Positions 31,988 to 34,493 of a stretch of DNA of 34,493 nt are shown here, one piece after another. The DNA comes from Bryobacterales bacterium. GTDB lineage: Bacteria > Acidobacteriota > Terriglobia > Bryobacterales > Bryobacteraceae. Made by a program: the position numbers and the translations under genes. The stretch's first letter is position 1. Each line of letters opens with the position of its first letter. The stretch is from contig JAEUQE010000076.1 in NCBI GenBank assembly GCA_016789785.1, forward strand, positions 1 through 34,493. The letters are read 5' to 3'. The notes under the pieces are model-generated. The model was not told where the DNA came from. It made no database searches and saw nothing but the letters and a program-made list of their open reading frames with translations.

Positions 31988-34360
31988 TCAGGGCGTAAAA
32001 AATGCACGCACCAGGAATGCGGCCAACTGGCCCCGCGTGACTGCATCATCGGGGCAGAAAGCATTGTCGTAACATCCGGTGGTGATCCCCAGAACACGAA
32101 GCTGCCGGATATGCGCGGCAAATAGGTTAGTCTCCGCAACATCGACAAAGGGATTGATTGCACTGCCGGAAGGCACAACGCCGGCCGGAATGCCGGTCTT
32201 GGCGCGAACGAGGAATGCAGCCATCTGCCCGCGCGTCATGGTCTCGCCTGGACAGAACCGCTGAGCGGCACAGCCGTTGGTGATTCCTAACTCGGCCAGT
32301 TTCTGAATCCAGCGGAACTGCGGATGCGTCGAAGGCACATCCAGAAACAGCGGGATGAGCCCGAAGGAAAATGAGTCTCCGGCCAGCGCCCGAACCAACA
32401 TTTCCGCCATGTCGGAACGAAGCACCGGGGCATTGGGACAATAGAGATCGGGAGCGCAAGTAACCACGGAGTTATTTGTTTTCAGGATTGTCACGTGGTC
32501 TGCAAACGGATTGTCCGTCACGATATCCGCATAGGGCGAGGATGGGATGGCGGCTCGCTGCAACAGGGGAACGCGATAACCCGCGAGTTCGACAGCACCG
32601 GTGCGAGGCTGCCCTGTCAGGTTGGGCTGAACCGTGACGCGGAATTGCTGGCCCATCAGTTGCGGCCCATCCGCGGCTGGCACGTTGATCCATAGTTGCG
32701 TGGGCGTTGGAGCATACGGGCAGCCATCAGGCGAAGTAACTAAGACGGATGGATTGCCACCATTGGAAAGCTGAATTCCGGGGATGGATGCGCTAAAGGG
32801 GGAACAGAGGGAAGCCGCCTGCTCGACCATCAGAATCCGGTCGCCCACACGAACGAACGCATCCCGTTGTGCAGCCGATAACCCGGCCGAGTTACTCTGC
32901 ACCGTAAACGTGAACGAGCCGCTCCCGTTTCCCGATCCCGCCGTGGTCAACTGCATCCAGGGCGGAAGATCGGAGACTGTCCAGCCACAGCCGGGTTGCG
33001 ACTGGACATCCACCTTGCCATACCCTCCGTCTCTGCTGATCCTAACAGAAGGCGGCCGCAACGTATAAGTACAGCTCCCGGTCGCGGGTAGAAACAGTGC
33101 GCTCACGGCCGTTGGTCCATTGACCACAATATTGATGGGGTTTGCTGTCGTATTCACCGCGCCAGACCACCGGCCGAACACAAACCCGGGCGACGCAACC
33201 GCGGAAAGGTCGACGCGCGTGCCGTTGGCGGGATTGACGCCGGCATTCGACAGCACAACACCTCCATTGGAAGGCTGGGAGACCAGAGCAAGTGCGCCGG
33301 GCCCATCATTAACGTAGAAGTTCGAATAAAGGTTTGCCCGCAGCCCGGAACTGTTCTGCAGGATCACATGAGTGCGATGTGCACCTGTGTTCTTGTTCGC
33401 GACAATCGGACTGATAGTGACGAACCCCTGGCTCAACGTGGGTGTAAGCCAAGTCGTATCCCAGCTATTCGGCTGAACGATCACGGGATCGGAAGAAACA
33501 ACCGTACTCTGTTGATTCGGCGGTTGCGGCTGCCCCCTGGTATACACGAAACGAAGTTCGCGGGGGTTCACACTTAGTATGCGGTTTCCCGGCTGCAAGC
33601 TCAGCTCGACGGGAAGAAACACCACCGGAAGCCCGGAGCCCGTGACCGGAACAAGTACTGACGACGTGGCCGCTTCCTGAAGGTTATGCAGAACCTGAAT
33701 ACGAATGGAATTGACTGATTCGATCAGCGGGCTGACAAAGCCATTGGGCGCGGTAGCACTGAGTTGTGCACCCGGCAGGGTAGTCACACTTACAGACTGA
33801 ATGGCAAACTCGCCGGCATTTGCCGTGATCCGGAGGGACGGCGGCTGGAACGTAATGGTGGCACGCGTGGCGCGGCCTTGAAGGTCGAAGAGCGCCACCG
33901 GAGGTGAGGGAAGGCTAAAGTCGAGCAGTTCGCGCGAAGTGCCAAACCATGAGTAAGTCACTCCGTCGGCACTTGCGGAGCCGGGATCCAGTTCGACGGC
34001 CAGAAACCGGCGTGGAAAGGAAAAGCCAAGCCGCAAGGTTCCTCGAAGCGTTGCTCCGCGCGGGGAGTTCTCCGGCTGGATCGCCAAAGTAAATGGGCGC
34101 ACGAATGTCTCGGGAAACTGAACGGCATTCAGATCCCCCGCGACATCAAGGCGAAGCTGAATCAGACGCGCGAAGTCGAAACCAGTGGCTGTGGGATTGA
34201 TGGTCTGCCGCCCCACGGACACAAAGGACGCCGTGACCGTATTGGCGCCGGAACCGACGGCCGCGGGCGCATCGAAAGCGGCCGTGGCAGTGAAACTGAC
34301 AGGCTGCGCAAGCACACCGGCCGCGCATAGGAGAATACCCAACAGAAGCCGGAAGGGCAT
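31988..34360 (-). CDS. Secreted BACON/SLH-domain protein
   Basis: I prefer ATG 34360 (790 residues) because it begins a clean signal peptide (MPFRLLLGILLCAAGVLAQP); ATG 34393 would add 11 polar residues in front. After an unassigned N-terminal half comes a bacterial-repeat-like domain (about 358-428, SQPSNGGVVLSNAG to GPTAVSALFLP). A BACON domain (about 428-520, GCGWTVSDLPPWMQL) and a second BACON-like segment follow. Three S-layer-homology-type repeats end the protein (about 610-790: FADHVTILKTNN, FRWIQKLAELGITNGC with TMTRGQMAAFLVRA, and FAAHIRQLRVLGITTGC with AVTRGQLAAFLVRA). SLH modules anchor proteins to the cell surface; the ligand in a diderm Acidobacterium is uncertain. Its function is unknown. 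Confidence 0.87.
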   Translation of the reverse strand: MPFRLLLGILLCAAGVLAQPVSFTATAAFDAPAAVGSGANTVTASFVSVGRQTINPTATGFDFARLIQLRLDVAGDLNAVQFPETFVRPFTLAIQPENSPRGATLRGTLRLGFSFPRRFLAVELDPGSASADGVTYSWFGTSRELLDFSLPSPPVALFDLQGRATRATITFQPPSLRITANAGEFAIQSVSVTTLPGAQLSATAPNGFVSPLIESVNSIRIQVLHNLQEAATSSVLVPVTGSGLPVVFLPVELSLQPGNRILSVNPRELRFVYTRGQPQPPNQQSTVVSSDPVIVQPNSWDTTWLTPTLSQGFVTISPIVANKNTGAHRTHVILQNSSGLRANLYSNFYVNDGPGALALVSQPSNGGVVLSNAGVNPANGTRVDLSAVASPGFVFGRWSGAVNTTANPINIVVNGPTAVSALFLPATGSCTYTLRPPSVRISRDGGYGKVDVQSQPGCGWTVSDLPPWMQLTTAGSGNGSGSFTFTVQSNSAGLSAAQRDAFVRVGDRILMVEQAASLCSPFSASIPGIQLSNGGNPSVLVTSPDGCPYAPTPTQLWINVPAADGPQLMGQQFRVTVQPNLTGQPRTGAVELAGYRVPLLQRAAIPSSPYADIVTDNPFADHVTILKTNNSVVTCAPDLYCPNAPVLRSDMAEMLVRALAGDSFSFGLIPLFLDVPSTHPQFRWIQKLAELGITNGCAAQRFCPGETMTRGQMAAFLVRAKTGIPAGVVPSGSAINPFVDVAETNLFAAHIRQLRVLGITTGCYDNAFCPDDAVTRGQLAAFLVRAFFTP

Positions 34361-34493
34361 AGCGCTTCCATCGTACCGGATTCCACAGTGCATGGCGATG
34401 CTCTCTCTAGAGAGGCCAGGAACTTCGCACGAGGTGGTTGGGAGACCGAAGGACGGGGTGGTATGGACGATGGAGCCGGCAACGGATGGCCAG
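34361..34493. other. Upstream region of the SLH protein, right window edge
   Basis: No gene is supported here. A purine-rich minus-strand stretch lies just before ATG 34393, but promoter hexamers for the secreted protein are not convincing. Confidence 0.35.

Overview
The window looks like chromosomal DNA of a high-GC Acidobacteriota, most likely of the Bryobacter/Solibacter type. The evidence is a TonB-dependent receptor with an N-terminal carboxypeptidase-regulatory domain, a PadR regulator coupled to an ADOP-type orphan permease, a membrane-anchored regulator with a DYDPR-type N-terminal domain, secreted BACON/SLH repeat proteins and a giant propeller hybrid histidine kinase. This assignment is inferred from gene content; no 16S gene is present.

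Left part (1-6669). A decayed ORF (1-609) carries a 4-bp tandem duplication and a second frameshift. It is followed by a compact leftward operon of six surface-sugar genes, read from 6669 down to 847: a PglD/NeuD-like acetyltransferase, a family-2 glycosyltransferase, an NAD-dependent epimerase (TTG start), a DegT-type aminotransferase, a Gfo/Idh/MocA dehydrogenase and a second DegT-type aminotransferase. It ends at a strong hairpin-plus-U-tract terminator at 802-833. Just upstream, 6702-7250 holds a multiply frameshifted C-terminal remnant of what looks like a membrane protein.

Middle (7284-15483). A membrane-anchored regulator and a nitrilase-family amidohydrolase (overlapping ATGA) run left. 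A TonB-dependent receptor, a secreted FAD-dependent oxidoreductase and a frameshifted hypothetical gene run right. The two sets share a 120-bp divergent promoter region with overlapping promoters and a perfect 7-bp-arm palindrome. The simplest reading is regulated uptake plus oxidation/hydrolysis of an unidentified substrate.

Right-middle (15489-27554). This holds a large secreted protein with a CxxCH motif, BACON-like domains and three C-terminal repeats of about 125 residues; a hybrid two-component kinase; tRNA-Arg(TCT); two overlapping metallophosphoesterase genes; and an ADOP permease/PadR pair with a consensus promoter and a perfect 8-bp-arm operator.

Right end (27764-34493). Two tandem paralogous small proteins with twin-arginine-like N termini and a third small secreted protein precede the housekeeping pair rpsO-pnp, whose intergenic region can fold. 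After the pnp terminator comes a convergent secreted protein with a BACON domain and three C-terminal SLH-like repeats. I saw no insertion sequence, prophage, CRISPR array or origin. The best candidates for something undescribed are the shared operator of the receptor/regulator cluster, the tandem paralogs, and the triple-repeat secreted protein.
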